Shown: positions 1 to 8,738, counted from the first letter of the stretch. The stretch: 48,097 nt of DNA from Oleiphilaceae bacterium (GCA_018334495.1 JAGXLV010000016.1:1-48097); one strand, 5' to 3'. The notes: generated by a model from the letters alone, not told the origin. Translations and numbers: made by a program.

Positions 1-729
1 GGCGATGATGTGGAATTGGCGGAGCGCCCGGTTTCGGCGGGCTCTAATGATGGCGATAGAGCTTTTCCTGAAGACCGTGAGCGCACAGCCAGCCTGGCGA
101 ACTTGCGAAAACTGGTAAGCAGCCCATCTCAGGAGCCGGTTGAGCCCAAGCCGTTGGCCACACCAGACAAGGTGAAGCCGCGACCCGTTACGCCAAGGGC
201 CGAGGCCACCGATGTCCGGGCAGAGAGATCGCACGCGCCGGCAGCATCGTTGGAGAGCGACCTGTCGGCCGCGCCGGAAGCCGTGCCGGCGCGGGTTTTG
301 GTTGAGGCTTACTGGGGGCTCTGGCGCACGGATCATTACCTGCTCGTCAGTGCGTTGTCGTTGGATGCCAGTGATCAGCTGCAGCAAAGCCTGGCGAAGA
401 ATATCCTGGGGGCTATGGCTTCGGAGATAAAATCGACACAAGTCGTCAATTGGCCTGTATTCAACAACCCTGCCATCCCCGGAAATGATGAGGAAGGGTT
501 TCGTGGCCTGCTGCGCGCCCTGCGCATTGACTGCCCACAACTGGAGTTCATTGCCCTGGGGCTTTGCCAGGGCGATGAATGGGCGGACCGGGACGAATGG
601 TTGAAAGACGCGCTGGGCGACCCGGTCATTGATTTCGAGCACAGCCTGGCAGCGCTCGCAGCCGACCCTGTCCGGAAAAAGGCCCTATGGGAGAAACTCA
701 GACTTCTAAACAGACCTGCCAATGTCTGA
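1..729 (+). CDS. holD: Probable DNA polymerase III psi subunit (HolD-like), 5' partial
   Basis: The reading frame is open from the first base of the window; the GTG at 10 is only the first possible start codon inside it, so the gene is probably cut at its 5' end. Roughly the first 95 visible residues are rich in Pro, Ala, Glu and Arg and look disordered. From about residue 96 a compact domain begins, with aromatic and hydrophobic strands (WGLWR, then LLVSAL) and later NWPVF and a Leu/Ile-rich stretch. It overlaps rimI by 8 bases. In E. coli holD sits directly before rimI, and in Pseudomonas the divergent psi subunit, which has a long N-terminal extension, lies in the same place. Psi would tether the chi subunit to the clamp loader at the replication fork. 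The call rests on context and general similarity, not on a diagnostic motif. Confidence 0.6.
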   Translation, partial: GDDVELAERPVSAGSNDGDRAFPEDRERTASLANLRKLVSSPSQEPVEPKPLATPDKVKPRPVTPRAEATDVRAERSHAPAASLESDLSAAPEAVPARVLVEAYWGLWRTDHYLLVSALSLDASDQLQQSLAKNILGAMASEIKSTQVVNWPVFNNPAIPGNDEEGFRGLLRALRIDCPQLEFIALGLCQGDEWADRDEWLKDALGDPVIDFEHSLAALAADPVRKKALWEKLRLLNRPANV

Positions 730-1198
730 GCCGATTCACGCGGTCTCTGGCAAATCCAGGCAGGTGCGGGCTTTGCACCTCGATGACTTGGACGCTGTTC
801 TGGATATTGAGCGCCAGGGTTATTCCCATCCCTGGACTCCCGGCGTTTTCCGGGACTGTTTTCACGCTAACTACCGGACCTGGGCACTGACAGAAGACAA
901 AGAGGTCATAGGCTATGCTGTCGTCGCCTATATGGTCGATGAGGCCCATTTGCTGAATCTCTGCGTCGCTCGGCGCCATCACAGAAGTGGCGGGGCCCGC
1001 TACCTGCTTCGACATCTGATCGCTCAGGCCAGGCAGGAAAATATGAGTCGTGTTCTGTTGGAGGTGCGCCTCAGTAATGAGCCCGCGGTTACTCTCTACA
1101 ACAGTGAAGGCTTTGAACAGATCGGCATCCGGCCCCAATATTACCCCGCGGTCAGAGGTCGTGAAAGTGCCAGGGTAATGGCTTTGGTTATTGCATAA
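722..1198 (+). CDS. rimI: Ribosomal protein S18-alanine N-acetyltransferase
   Basis: This is a GNAT-fold acetyltransferase of 158 residues that would acetylate the N-terminal alanine of ribosomal protein S18 using acetyl-CoA in the cytoplasm. Visible landmarks are NLCVARRHHRSGGA (residues 79-92), which covers beta-4 and the acetyl-CoA pyrophosphate loop, then LLEVRLSNEPA with Glu114 and YNSEGF with Tyr126; these two match the positions of the catalytic Glu and Tyr of E. coli RimI with an offset of 11. The loop has His where most GNAT proteins have Gln or Arg. The first 10 residues extend beyond the E. coli protein. Its start overlaps the preceding psi-like gene by 8 bases, which suggests translational coupling. 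Confidence 0.9.
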   Translation: MSEPIHAVSGKSRQVRALHLDDLDAVLDIERQGYSHPWTPGVFRDCFHANYRTWALTEDKEVIGYAVVAYMVDEAHLLNLCVARRHHRSGGARYLLRHLIAQARQENMSRVLLEVRLSNEPAVTLYNSEGFEQIGIRPQYYPAVRGRESARVMALVIA

Positions 1199-1269
1199 CT
1201 CGCGTGCCGCCACCACAAAATCTATAATGGCGGTTTGCCAAATTTTTTCAGTCCAGGCCCTTTAAGACT

Positions 1270-2850
1270 ATGACGACCCTTTCCCAGGAAGTTGCCAAAC
1301 GCCGTACGTTTGCCATTATTTCTCACCCCGACGCTGGTAAGACCACCATTACAGAAAAGGTGCTCTTGTTCGGCCATGCCATTCAGAAAGCCGGCACAGT
1401 CAAGGGTAAAAAATCCGGCCAGCATGCCAAATCGGACTGGATGGACATGGAAAAGGAGCGTGGCATTTCCGTGACTACCTCGGTAATGCAGTTCCCTTAC
1501 GCCGATCGCCTGATCAATCTGCTCGACACCCCAGGTCACGCGGATTTTTCGGAAGACACCTACCGTACTCTCACCGCCGTGGATTCGTGCCTGATGGTAA
1601 TCGACAGCGCCAAGGGTGTTGAGGAGCGCACGATAAAGCTGATGGACGTTACCCGTCTCCGGGATACGCCGATCCTGACGTTCATGAACAAGCTGGACCG
1701 TGAGGTGCGGGACCCGGTGGAACTTATGGACGAAGTGGAGGAAGTCCTCGACATCGCCTGTGCGCCTGTGACCTGGCCTATTGGTATGGGCAAGAACTTC
1801 AAGGGTGTTTACCATCTGCTTAGGGATGAGGTTATCCTGTATCAGAGCGGCCAGGGCCATGCCATCCAGGAGGAACGCATAATCAGCGGCATTGCCAGCC
1901 CGCAACTCGATGAGATTCTTGGTGAATACGCCGCTGAGCTTCGCGATGAAATTGAACTGGTTAAAGGTGCCTCACACGATTTCGACCAGGCGGCGTTTCT
2001 GGCAGGCAAGTTGACGCCCGTTTTCTTCGGTACGGCTTTAGGTAACTTTGGCGTCGATCATATGCTTGACGGCCTGGTGGAGTGGGCGCCGACACCGCAG
2101 CCGCGTGATACCGACACGCGCACCGTCAAACCCACAGACGAAGGTTTTTCCGGTTTTATTTTCAAGATCCAGGCCAATATGGACCCGCAGCACCGTGATC
2201 GGGTGGCCTTCATGCGGATTGTCTCCGGTCAGTACGCCCAAGGCATGAAGGCGCGTCACGTCCGGATCGGCAAGGAAGTGCGGTTTTCCGATGCCCTGAC
2301 CTTTATGGCGGGCGACCGCGAACACGCCGATGAAGCCTTTGCCGGCGATATCATCGGCCTGCATAACCACGGCACTATTCAGTTGGGCGACACCTTCACC
2401 TCCGGTGAAAACATGAAGTTCACCGGCATTCCCAACTTCGCTCCAGAGCTGTTCCGGCGCATTCGTCTGAAAGATCCACTGAAGGCCAAGCAATTGCAGA
2501 AAGGTTTGGTACAGCTGTCGGAAGAGGGCGCGGTGCAAGTATTCCGGCCGGTGAGTAACAACGACCTTATCGTCGGCGCGGTTGGCGTGCTTCAGTTCGA
2601 TGTGGTGGTGAGCCGTCTTAAAACAGAATACAAGGTGGACGCCGTCTACGAGCCCATCAATGTCGCAACGGCTCGCTGGGTTAGCAGCGAGGACGAGCGC
2701 AAACTGGATGAGTTCAAGCGCAAGGCCAACGATAACATCGCATTGGATGGCAGCAACCAGCTGACATACATTGCGCCTACCATGGTCAATCTGCAGCTTG
2801 CGCAAGAACGTTATCCGGATATCGAATTTCACAAAACCCGGGAACACTGA
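1270..2850 (+). CDS. prfC: Peptide chain release factor 3 (RF3)
   Basis: RF3 is a ribosomal GTPase that removes RF1 or RF2 from the ribosome after peptide release. At 526 residues the protein has the normal family length. The G domain shows the P-loop SHPDAGKTT (18-26), switch [10 protein letters not shown] (64-72), DTPGH (86-90) and NKLD (140-143); the beta-barrel and C-terminal domains follow. The SHPDAGKTT form and the short insertion of the family distinguish it from EF-G. It lies 71 bases after rimI without a recognisable terminator between them. E. coli has yjjG in this gap, which is absent here. No strong Shine-Dalgarno sequence is seen before the ATG. Confidence 0.97.
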   Translation: MTTLSQEVAKRRTFAIISHPDAGKTTITEKVLLFGHAIQKAGTVKGKKSGQHAKSDWMDMEKERGISVTTSVMQFPYADRLINLLDTPGHADFSEDTYRTLTAVDSCLMVIDSAKGVEERTIKLMDVTRLRDTPILTFMNKLDREVRDPVELMDEVEEVLDIACAPVTWPIGMGKNFKGVYHLLRDEVILYQSGQGHAIQEERIISGIASPQLDEILGEYAAELRDEIELVKGASHDFDQAAFLAGKLTPVFFGTALGNFGVDHMLDGLVEWAPTPQPRDTDTRTVKPTDEGFSGFIFKIQANMDPQHRDRVAFMRIVSGQYAQGMKARHVRIGKEVRFSDALTFMAGDREHADEAFAGDIIGLHNHGTIQLGDTFTSGENMKFTGIPNFAPELFRRIRLKDPLKAKQLQKGLVQLSEEGAVQVFRPVSNNDLIVGAVGVLQFDVVVSRLKTEYKVDAVYEPINVATARWVSSEDERKLDEFKRKANDNIALDGSNQLTYIAPTMVNLQLAQERYPDIEFHKTREH

Positions 2851-2869
2851 TCAGATCGGGGGTAAACAA

Positions 2870-3634
2870 ATGGATCTTGTCGACGCCCATTGCCATTTTG
2901 ATTTTTCCGCCTTTGATGGCCAGCGCGGAACCATCATGTCGGCGTTGCATGCCACCGGCATTGACCGGCTCGTGATTCCCGCTGTGCGTGAGCCCGACTG
3001 GGGGCGCATTGCCGCACTGGCTGCATCTGATGAGGGTTTGTATTACTGTCTGGGTGTCCACCCCTGGTTTGTGAAAGAGCATCAAACCGATGTCCTGGAT
3101 GATCTGCAGGCACGACTGTCAGCCACTCCTGAAAACTGCGTTGGTCTGGGCGAATGCGGCCTGGATCGCCTGCATGGCGACCTCGAGTCGCAGCAATGGT
3201 GGTTTGAGGCGCAGGTTGAAATGGCCCGGGATCTTGACTGGCCCCTGGTGATTCATTCCGTTAAAACCCACGACGAAGTCCTGGCAACACTCAAACGTCT
3301 CCGGTTTGACGGGTCCGTGCTGATTCACGGCTTCTCCGGCAGCGAGCAACAGGCCAGAAAACTCGCCGATTTTGGCGCTTGCCTCGGAGTCGGCGGGGTA
3401 ATCACTTATGACCGCGCCCGTAAGACACGGCGGGCGATCGCCCGCGCACCGCTTGGCGCGCTGGTCCTGGAGACGGACGCGCCAGACATGCCGCCGGCCG
3501 GGGTTGCCAAGGGCGATAATTCCCCTGTCTATCTGCCCCGGATTCTTGAAGCCTTGCAGGAGCTTCGGTCAGAGCCCAGGGATGAGCTTGTAGAAGCGTT
3601 AAGGGCGAACGTTAATCGGGTATACCGCTGGTGA
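2870..3634 (+). CDS. TatD-family metal-dependent hydrolase
   Basis: This 254-residue TIM-barrel amidohydrolase belongs to the TatD family of metal-dependent DNases. The metal site is visible: HCH (His7, His9), GECGLD with Glu95, IHS with His129, IHGFSGS with His153 and ETDAP with Asp203. I chose the ATG at 2870 because GGGGG precedes it closely and the protein then begins MDLVDAHCH, as usual in the family; an upstream in-frame start would lie inside prfC. It follows prfC by 19 bases, so the two are probably cotranscribed. The substrate is not evident; family members act on DNA ends or D-aminoacyl-tRNA, and this one is nearer the YjjV-like branch than TatD itself. Confidence 0.9.
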   Translation: MDLVDAHCHFDFSAFDGQRGTIMSALHATGIDRLVIPAVREPDWGRIAALAASDEGLYYCLGVHPWFVKEHQTDVLDDLQARLSATPENCVGLGECGLDRLHGDLESQQWWFEAQVEMARDLDWPLVIHSVKTHDEVLATLKRLRFDGSVLIHGFSGSEQQARKLADFGACLGVGGVITYDRARKTRRAIARAPLGALVLETDAPDMPPAGVAKGDNSPVYLPRILEALQELRSEPRDELVEALRANVNRVYRW

Positions 3635-3672
3635 ATCGCTTTTACACCACGTGAAAGAGGGTGCTTGGGGGG

Positions 3673-3702
3673 TTGGCATTTGACTATGGCTTTCGGTATA
3701 CT
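3673..3702 (+). promoter_or_regulatory. Candidate sigma-70 promoter P1 of rplM-rpsI
   Basis: TTGGCA at 3673-3678 and TATACT at 3697-3702 are separated by 18 bases; both hexamers match the consensus at five of six positions. Transcription would start near 3709, giving a leader of roughly 148 bases before rplM. It is predicted from sequence alone. Confidence 0.5.
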
Positions 3703-3750
3703 TCGCGCCCTGGCTTTTCAAGGCGTTGACATCAACATCAGCCCCGATTG

Positions 3751-3766
3751 TTGTCAGTGCTGACAA
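3751..3766. promoter_or_regulatory. Perfect dyad between two rplM promoter candidates
   Basis: TTGTCA and TGACAA flank GTGC in a perfect inverted repeat. It lies downstream of P1 and about 30 bases upstream of the second -10 element, so it could be an operator or a hairpin in the P1 transcript. No regulator can be named. Confidence 0.3.
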
Positions 3767-3796
3767 ACTTAATAGGTCAAAAGCTTCCACTGGGCG

Positions 3797-3802
3797 TATA
3801 CT
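3797..3802 (+). promoter_or_regulatory. Candidate -10 element of second rplM promoter P2
   Basis: A second TATACT lies 55 bases before the rplM start codon. The best -35 match is AGGTCA at 3774-3779 (17-base spacer), which is weak. A start near 3809 would give a leader of about 48 bases, close to the short leader expected for gammaproteobacterial rplM. Confidence 0.4.
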
Positions 3803-3856
3803 AGCCCCACGGTGGTGGTTTTTAACGTTTCTTTTATAGCGTTCAAGGCGGAATCA

Positions 3857-4285
3857 ATGAAGACTCTGAGTGCGAAACCAGAAACCGTAAAACGTGACTG
3901 GTACGTTGTAGACGCAGCCGGCAAGACGCTCGGTCGTCTGTCAACCGAGATCGCCCTTCGTCTGCGGGGCAAACACAAGCCTGAGTATACCCCGCATGTC
4001 GATACTGGCGATTACATTGTAGTGGTGAATGCCAGCCAGATCCGGGTTACGGGCAAGAAAGCATTTTCAAAAATGTACTACAGTCACACCGGCTTTCCAG
4101 GTGGTATCAAATCCATCAACTTCGAGAAGCTGGTCGACAAGGCGCCTGAGCAGGTTATTGAACACTCGGTGAAAGGCATGCTGCCGAAAGGCCCCTTGGG
4201 TCGCGCCATGTTCAAGAAGCTGAAAATCTATGCTGGCACTGAGCATCCTCATGCAGCCCAGCAGCCCAAAGAACTCGATATTTAA
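3857..4285 (+). CDS. rplM: 50S ribosomal protein L13
   Basis: L13 is a primary assembly protein of the large ribosomal subunit that binds 23S rRNA. The ORF encodes 142 residues, exactly the normal length, with the family landmarks [16 protein letters not shown] near the N-terminus, [19 protein letters not shown] in the middle and [13 protein letters not shown] near residue 100. I chose the ATG at 3857 because it gives MKTLSAKPE, the usual N-terminus; the longer reading frame adds 15 residues with no family support. It is followed after 12 bases by rpsI, forming the standard rplM-rpsI operon. L13 represses this operon through the leader in E. coli; the same may apply here but was not tested. 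Confidence 0.98.
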   Translation: MKTLSAKPETVKRDWYVVDAAGKTLGRLSTEIALRLRGKHKPEYTPHVDTGDYIVVVNASQIRVTGKKAFSKMYYSHTGFPGGIKSINFEKLVDKAPEQVIEHSVKGMLPKGPLGRAMFKKLKIYAGTEHPHAAQQPKELDI

Positions 4286-4297
4286 CGGAAGGCGGAT

Positions 4298-4690
4298 ATG
4301 TCTGTAGCACAAAATTACGGTACGGGTCGCCGCAAGACATCCACGGCTCGAGTTTTCATCAAGCCTGGTAGCGGCAACATTTCTATCAATGGTCGCACCA
4401 TTGAAGATTTTTTTGGTCGCGAGACCTTGCGCATGATCGTGCGTCAGCCATTGGTTCTCGCCGAGTCCAGTGATCGTTTCGACATCAACATTACAGTTGA
4501 GGGTGGAGGCATCAGTGGTCAGGCCGGTGCCATTCGTCACGGTCTGACGCGCGCTCTGTTGGACTATGACGAAACTCTGCGCCCGGCGCTGCGCAAAGCG
4601 GGTTATGTGACTCGCGACGCTCGGCAGGTTGAGCGGAAGAAAGTTGGCTTGCGCAAGGCGCGTAAGCGTCCTCAGTACTCCAAGCGTTAA
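4298..4690 (+). CDS. rpsI: 30S ribosomal protein S9
   Basis: S9 is a small-subunit protein whose C-terminal tail reaches the P-site tRNA. The 130-residue product starts with the family pattern [13 protein letters not shown] and ends in the basic tail [17 protein letters not shown], whose terminal SKR is the conserved tRNA-contacting end. A GGAAGG Shine-Dalgarno sequence precedes the ATG. It is the last gene of the rplM operon and is followed within about 20 bases by a strong hairpin terminator. Confidence 0.98.
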   Translation: MSVAQNYGTGRRKTSTARVFIKPGSGNISINGRTIEDFFGRETLRMIVRQPLVLAESSDRFDINITVEGGGISGQAGAIRHGLTRALLDYDETLRPALRKAGYVTRDARQVERKKVGLRKARKRPQYSKR

Positions 4691-4711
4691 TTGGCGTTTG
4701 GCAAAAGTCCG

Positions 4712-4740
4712 AAAGCCCGGCTTCATACCGGGCTTTTTTT
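4712..4740 (+). terminator. Rho-independent terminator of rplM-rpsI
   Basis: AAAGCCCGG (4712-4720) pairs with CCGGGCTTT (4728-4736) around a 7-base loop, and the T tract runs through 4734-4740. This is a textbook intrinsic terminator 21 bases after the rpsI stop. Confidence 0.93.
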
Positions 4741-4930
4741 ATGCCTGAAGTTGTTTAATGTGACACTGTTATTGCCTGTCTTGAGGCGCTCGTGGGACCT
4801 TTCTCACTTGTAAGCAGAGGGTAATTTCATTACCATTTGGCTCGTTTAACTTTTTGGGTCGTGATGTCCTTTCAATGCGTGTCTGGTCGCAAAAAACCGG
4901 GAGCGTGTTGCCTGATGGGAGAAAACCATA

Positions 4931-5521
4931 ATGAATAATGGCGACGTGAGCCGGCGCAGGTTCCTGGTCGGCGCAACATCGGTCGTGGGCGGGGTCGGCG
5001 TTGTCGGTGCGGCTGTTCCTTTTGTGGCGTCCTGGAATCCCAGTGCCAAGGCAGAGGCAGCAGGTGCACCGGTGAGTGCCAACATAAACAAAATCGAACC
5101 GGGTCAGCAGATAACCGTCGAATGGCGCGGTAAGCCGGTGTGGGTTGTTCGTCGTACGGAAACCATGCTGGAAAATCTGGAGAAATTTGAGGAGGGCACA
5201 CTCAGGGACCCCGACTCCTCGGGTGCCGATCAACCCCCGTACATCGAAGGAATTTATCGTGCTCTGAAAGACGAGTACCTGGTTGTGGTCGGCATTTGTA
5301 CTCACCTTGGCTGTTCCCCCAAGTATCGTCCGGAAGTGGCGCCGGCCGATTTGGGTGAAGACTGGCTTGGCGGTTTTTACTGTGCCTGTCACGGCTCCAA
5401 GTATGATCTGTCCGGTCGGGTTTACGATGCCCAGCCTGCGCCAACGAACCTTCAGGTGCCCCCCTATCGATACGATGATGATGATATCCTCACCATCGGG
5501 CTGGATCCGGAGACAGCATAA
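4931..5521 (+). CDS. petA: Ubiquinol-cytochrome c reductase, Rieske iron-sulfur subunit
   Basis: This 196-residue subunit of the cytochrome bc1 complex carries the 2Fe-2S cluster that takes the first electron from ubiquinol on the periplasmic side. A twin-arginine signal (SRRRFLVGAT, residues 7-16) leads into a Gly/Val-rich membrane anchor at about 17-35. Cluster ligands are in CTHLGC (Cys123, His125, Cys128) and CACHGS (Cys151, Cys153, His154); Cys128 and Cys153 would form the usual disulfide. GGGAG lies before the ATG. It opens the petABC operon and its stop overlaps the petB start by one base. In the 190 bases upstream I see only a short perfect dyad, GGTAA-N5-TTACC at 4820-4834, and no convincing promoter. 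Confidence 0.97.
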   Translation: MNNGDVSRRRFLVGATSVVGGVGVVGAAVPFVASWNPSAKAEAAGAPVSANINKIEPGQQITVEWRGKPVWVVRRTETMLENLEKFEEGTLRDPDSSGADQPPYIEGIYRALKDEYLVVVGICTHLGCSPKYRPEVAPADLGEDWLGGFYCACHGSKYDLSGRVYDAQPAPTNLQVPPYRYDDDDILTIGLDPETA

Positions 5522-6753
5522 TGTCAAAGCTTATTAACTGGATAGACGAACGGCTTCCCATTGTTGAGGCCTACAATAAGCACCTGGGCCAGTATTACGC
5601 GCCCAAAAATTTCAACTTCTGGTACTTCTTCGGCTTTCTCGCGATGATAGTGCTGGTCAACCAGTTGGTTACCGGTATCTGGCTGACCATGAGTTATAAC
5701 CCGACAGGCGAGGGCGCCTTCGCATCGGTCGAGTACATCATGCGGGATGTCCAGTGGGGCTGGCTGCTACGTTACCTGCATTCCACAGGGGCCTCAGCGT
5801 TCTTTGTGGTTATTTACTTGCACATGTTCCGCGGCATCATGTATGGCTCCTATCAGAAGCCCCGTGAGCTGATCTGGATCTTTGGTATGACCATCTATCT
5901 GGTTTTGATGGCTGAGGCCTTCATGGGTTATTTGTTGCCCTGGGGTCAGATGTCCTATTGGGGTGCCCAGGTGATCGTTAACCTGTTCGGCGCGATTCCC
6001 GTGATTGGCGAAGACCTGTCGCTGTGGATTCGTGGCGATTACCTGATTTCCGGCATTACCCTGAACCGGTTCTTTGCATTGCATGTGGTGGCCTTACCGA
6101 TTGTTCTGCTGGGTCTTGTGGTGCTGCATATCCTGGCGCTGCACGAAGTGGGGTCGAATAATCCGGATGGTATCGATATCAAGAAAAACAAGGATGAAAA
6201 CGGCAAGCCCAAAGACGGCATACCCTTCCATCCGTATTATACCGTCCACGACCTGATGGGCCTCGGGGTGTTCCTCTTTGTATTCTGCATTGTGGTCTTC
6301 TTCTTCCCGGAAATGGGTGGCCTTTTCCTTGAACAACCCAACTTTGAGCCTGCGAATCCGCTCAAGACCCCTGATCACATTGCGCCGGTCTGGTATTTCA
6401 CACCGTTCTACGCGATGTTGAGAGCGGTCACCGTGGATCTCTTCGGGTTGGACGCGAAATTCTGGGGCGTAGTGGTCATGGGTGGCGCCATCGCCATATT
6501 GTTTGTTCTGCCCTGGCTTGATCGCAGTCCGGTTCGCTCGATTCGTTATAAGGGCGTTCTCAGCAAAATTGCACTCGCGACTCTGGTGGTGAGCTTTGTT
6601 GTGCTTGGTTACCTTGGTATCGTACCCGCTACTGAGGGTCGAACCCTGGTCGCGCAGGTATTGACCTTCCTGTACTTCGCATACTTCATTCTGATGCCGT
6701 TCTACACGCGAATGGAGAAAACCAAGCCAGTGCCAGAAAGGGTGACAGGATGA
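5521..6753 (+). CDS. petB: Ubiquinol-cytochrome c reductase, cytochrome b subunit
   Basis: Cytochrome b is the membrane core of the bc1 complex, with two b hemes and both quinone sites. The 410-residue product has eight likely membrane helices. The heme ligands are His87 and His101 in helix B and His188 and His203 in helix D. The Qo-site motif, PEWY in mitochondria and alphaproteobacteria, is PVWY here (289-292). The helix-D histidines are 14 residues apart rather than the mitochondrial 13; both traits recur in Pseudomonas-type enzymes. It overlaps petA by one base and petC by four, so translation is likely coupled. Confidence 0.97.
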   Translation: MSKLINWIDERLPIVEAYNKHLGQYYAPKNFNFWYFFGFLAMIVLVNQLVTGIWLTMSYNPTGEGAFASVEYIMRDVQWGWLLRYLHSTGASAFFVVIYLHMFRGIMYGSYQKPRELIWIFGMTIYLVLMAEAFMGYLLPWGQMSYWGAQVIVNLFGAIPVIGEDLSLWIRGDYLISGITLNRFFALHVVALPIVLLGLVVLHILALHEVGSNNPDGIDIKKNKDENGKPKDGIPFHPYYTVHDLMGLGVFLFVFCIVVFFFPEMGGLFLEQPNFEPANPLKTPDHIAPVWYFTPFYAMLRAVTVDLFGLDAKFWGVVVMGGAIAILFVLPWLDRSPVRSIRYKGVLSKIALATLVVSFVVLGYLGIVPATEGRTLVAQVLTFLYFAYFILMPFYTRMEKTKPVPERVTG

Positions 6754-7508
6754 TGAAGAAGTTGATGCTGATTCTTATGATCGCCGTGTTGCCGGGGTTT
6801 GCCCTGGCCGCAGGGGAAGCAGTTCAGCTCGATCACATGGAGCCGGACCATGCCAACAAGGCGTCACTGCAGCGCGGTGCAGCTACCTTCACCAACTACT
6901 GCATGGGGTGTCACTCTCTTGAGTACGCGCGCTATAAGCGTATCGCTGATGACTTGGGCATCCCGCAGGACATGTATGTCGAAAACCTGATTTTCACCGG
7001 CGCCAAAATCGGTGAGCTGATCAAGATTGGCATGGACAAGGAGCAGTCTGCGAGCTGGTTTGGTAACGCGCCGCCGGACCTCACTCTCGAGTCACGTTTG
7101 CGTGGCGAAGATTGGATCTACTCCTATCTTCGCGGTTTTTACAAGGACGATGCCCGGCCTCTCGGTGTGAACAACGTTGTGTTCGAGAACGTTGGTATGC
7201 CTCATGTCATGGTCAGCCTTCAGGGCCTGTGCGCAGTTGAACCGCAGATAGGCGGCAAGGCGAGCGTTGATCCGCTCAGCGGCAATGTTCAGAACGGCGA
7301 AATTTGTTCTGACTGGGAAACCGAAGGATCAATGAATTCGGCGGAGTTTAACGCGGCCATGTACGATCTAACGAACTTTCTTTCGTATATGGGCGATCCG
7401 GTCAAGCTTGAGCGGGAACGCCTGGGTATGTTTGTACTGATTTTCATTGCGATCTTCTTTATATTCGCTTATCTGATGAATCGCGAATTCTGGAAAGACG
7501 TGCACTGA
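6750..7508 (+). CDS. petC: Ubiquinol-cytochrome c reductase, cytochrome c1 subunit
   Basis: Cytochrome c1 passes electrons from the Rieske protein to a soluble or membrane cytochrome c. The 252-residue protein has a Sec signal peptide (about residues 1-21, ending ALAA), a c-type heme site CMGCH (51-55) and a single C-terminal membrane helix (about 226-245) followed by a short cytoplasmic tail. The axial methionine is probably in the NVGMPHVM segment or nearby and cannot be fixed by eye. The ATG overlaps the petB stop (ATGA); a second ATG follows directly. It closes the operon ahead of a hairpin at 7541. Confidence 0.96.
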   Translation: MMKKLMLILMIAVLPGFALAAGEAVQLDHMEPDHANKASLQRGAATFTNYCMGCHSLEYARYKRIADDLGIPQDMYVENLIFTGAKIGELIKIGMDKEQSASWFGNAPPDLTLESRLRGEDWIYSYLRGFYKDDARPLGVNNVVFENVGMPHVMVSLQGLCAVEPQIGGKASVDPLSGNVQNGEICSDWETEGSMNSAEFNAAMYDLTNFLSYMGDPVKLERERLGMFVLIFIAIFFIFAYLMNREFWKDVH

Positions 7509-7540
7509 AGATTGAAACATCGTTGGTGACGCAAGAATGC

Positions 7541-7567
7541 CCAGCGGATCTTATCCAGGTCCGCTGG
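7541..7567 (+). terminator. Hairpin after petABC, possible terminator
   Basis: CCAGCGGA and TCCGCTGG form an 8-base-pair stem with an 11-base loop, followed by ACTTTTAC. The T tract is short, so termination may be incomplete and sspA may be partly read through. Confidence 0.55.
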
Positions 7568-7619
7568 ACTTTTACGTTATGCAATCTTATTTTTTTGTGT
7601 CTAATCGTGGGGTAGTTCT

Positions 7620-8249
7620 ATGGGCGTTGTGACCAAACGGTCATCAATGACGTTTTTTTCGGATCCGGCCAGTCATTACAGCCATCGCGTCCGCATTGTA
7701 CTCGCAGAAAAGGGCGTTACCGTGGATATCGTGGATGTCGATCCGGACCACCCACCCGGGGAATTGGCTGACCTCAATCCCTATAATGCGCTGCCGACCC
7801 TGGTCGATCGTGATCTTGTGCTGTACGAGCCCAATATCATGATGGAGTACCTTGATGAGCGTTTTCCGCATCCGCCCTTGCTGCCGGTTTATCCGGTTGC
7901 ACGTGCCAATAGCCGTCTCATGATCCATCGTATCCAGAAAGACTGGTGCGGTCTGGTGGATCAGATTCTGGCACAACCCAATCACAAGGCGTCGGAGACG
8001 GCTCGAAAAGAGCTCCGTGAAAGCCTGTTGGCGGCGGCACCGCTTTTTGGCGAAATGCCGTTCTTCCTGTCGGAAGAGTTCACCATTGTAGACTGCTGCA
8101 TCGCGCCGATTTTGTGGCGTTTGCCGGCGCTTGGCATTGAGTACACGGAGAAGCAGGCGAAGCCTCTGCTGAAATATATGGAAAGGATTTTCAGCCGCGA
8201 AGGCTTCAAGGCCAGCTTGTCCGACCTTGAAGAAGACATCCGTAATTGA
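7620..8249 (+). CDS. sspA: Stringent starvation protein A
   Basis: SspA is a glutathione-S-transferase-fold protein that binds RNA polymerase and changes promoter use in stationary phase and starvation, without GST activity. The 209-residue sequence shows the N-terminal thioredoxin-like domain ([18 protein letters not shown], about 10-27; [30 protein letters not shown] in the middle) and an all-helical C-terminal domain. The position equivalent to the catalytic Ser, Tyr or Cys of true GSTs does not carry a typical motif. It lies between petABC and sspB, the standard order in gammaproteobacteria. Confidence 0.94.
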   Translation: MGVVTKRSSMTFFSDPASHYSHRVRIVLAEKGVTVDIVDVDPDHPPGELADLNPYNALPTLVDRDLVLYEPNIMMEYLDERFPHPPLLPVYPVARANSRLMIHRIQKDWCGLVDQILAQPNHKASETARKELRESLLAAAPLFGEMPFFLSEEFTIVDCCIAPILWRLPALGIEYTEKQAKPLLKYMERIFSREGFKASLSDLEEDIRN

Positions 8250-8312
8250 GAAGCCTGGCAATCGGGAGAGGGTCTGCCGACAGGCTCCCGGCTCGGGTAG
8301 GGGGAAGACTGA

Positions 8313-8738
8313 GTGTCTGAAAAAACAGCGACTATGACATCCAGCAGGCCGTACCTCGTGCGAGCGTTCAACGAGTGGATACTGGACAACGATTGCACAC
8401 CCTATATCGTAGTTGATGCGGGTGTACAGGGTGTTCAGGTGCCGACCGAGCACGTGGCAGACGGCCAAATCGTTCTTAATATCAGCCAGGGGGCGGTCAA
8501 GGGGCTCGTTATCGGTAACGGCGCGCTGGAATTCAGCGCCCGCTTCGGGGGTGTGCCGATGCAGGTATTTATTCCATTACAGGCGGTCATGGCCATTTAT
8601 GCCCGGGAAAATGGTGAAGGTATGGTGTTCGGCAGTGAGCCGGGCTCTCCGGATCCGGAAGATAATGCGGATGGCGCCTCGGGCCAGGCAAACGGCCAGA
8701 GACCATCGGGTAAGCCCAGCCTTAAGGTGGTGAAGTAG
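8313..8738 (+). CDS. sspB: ClpXP adaptor, stringent starvation protein B
   Basis: SspB binds ssrA-tagged proteins and delivers them to ClpXP. The N-terminal two thirds of the 141 residues form the substrate-binding fold (SRPYLVRAFNEWILDND, then VQVPTEHVADGQIVLNIS and the family signature AVMAIYARENGEGMVF). A flexible Pro/Gly/Asp-rich linker follows, and the extreme C-terminus SLKVVK matches the short ClpX-binding XB tail. I took the GTG at 8313 because AGGGGGAAG (8299-8307) sits just before it; the ATG at 8334 gives a more usual N-terminus but has no Shine-Dalgarno sequence. It follows sspA by 63 bases, which contain an imperfect hairpin (CGGGAG at 8263, CTCCCG at 8285). Confidence 0.95.
   Translation: MSEKTATMTSSRPYLVRAFNEWILDNDCTPYIVVDAGVQGVQVPTEHVADGQIVLNISQGAVKGLVIGNGALEFSARFGGVPMQVFIPLQAVMAIYARENGEGMVFGSEPGSPDPEDNADGASGQANGQRPSGKPSLKVVK

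Noticed and set aside
3679..3702. TTGACT at 3680 as the -35 of rplM promoter P1
   Set aside because: It lies only 11 bases from TATACT. TTGGCA at 3673 gives an acceptable 18-base spacer instead.
4067..5527. Minus-strand frames of 219 and 252 codons opposite rplM-rpsI and petA
   Set aside because: They oppose ribosomal protein and Rieske genes, cross or abut a terminator, and have no Shine-Dalgarno sequence or domain support.
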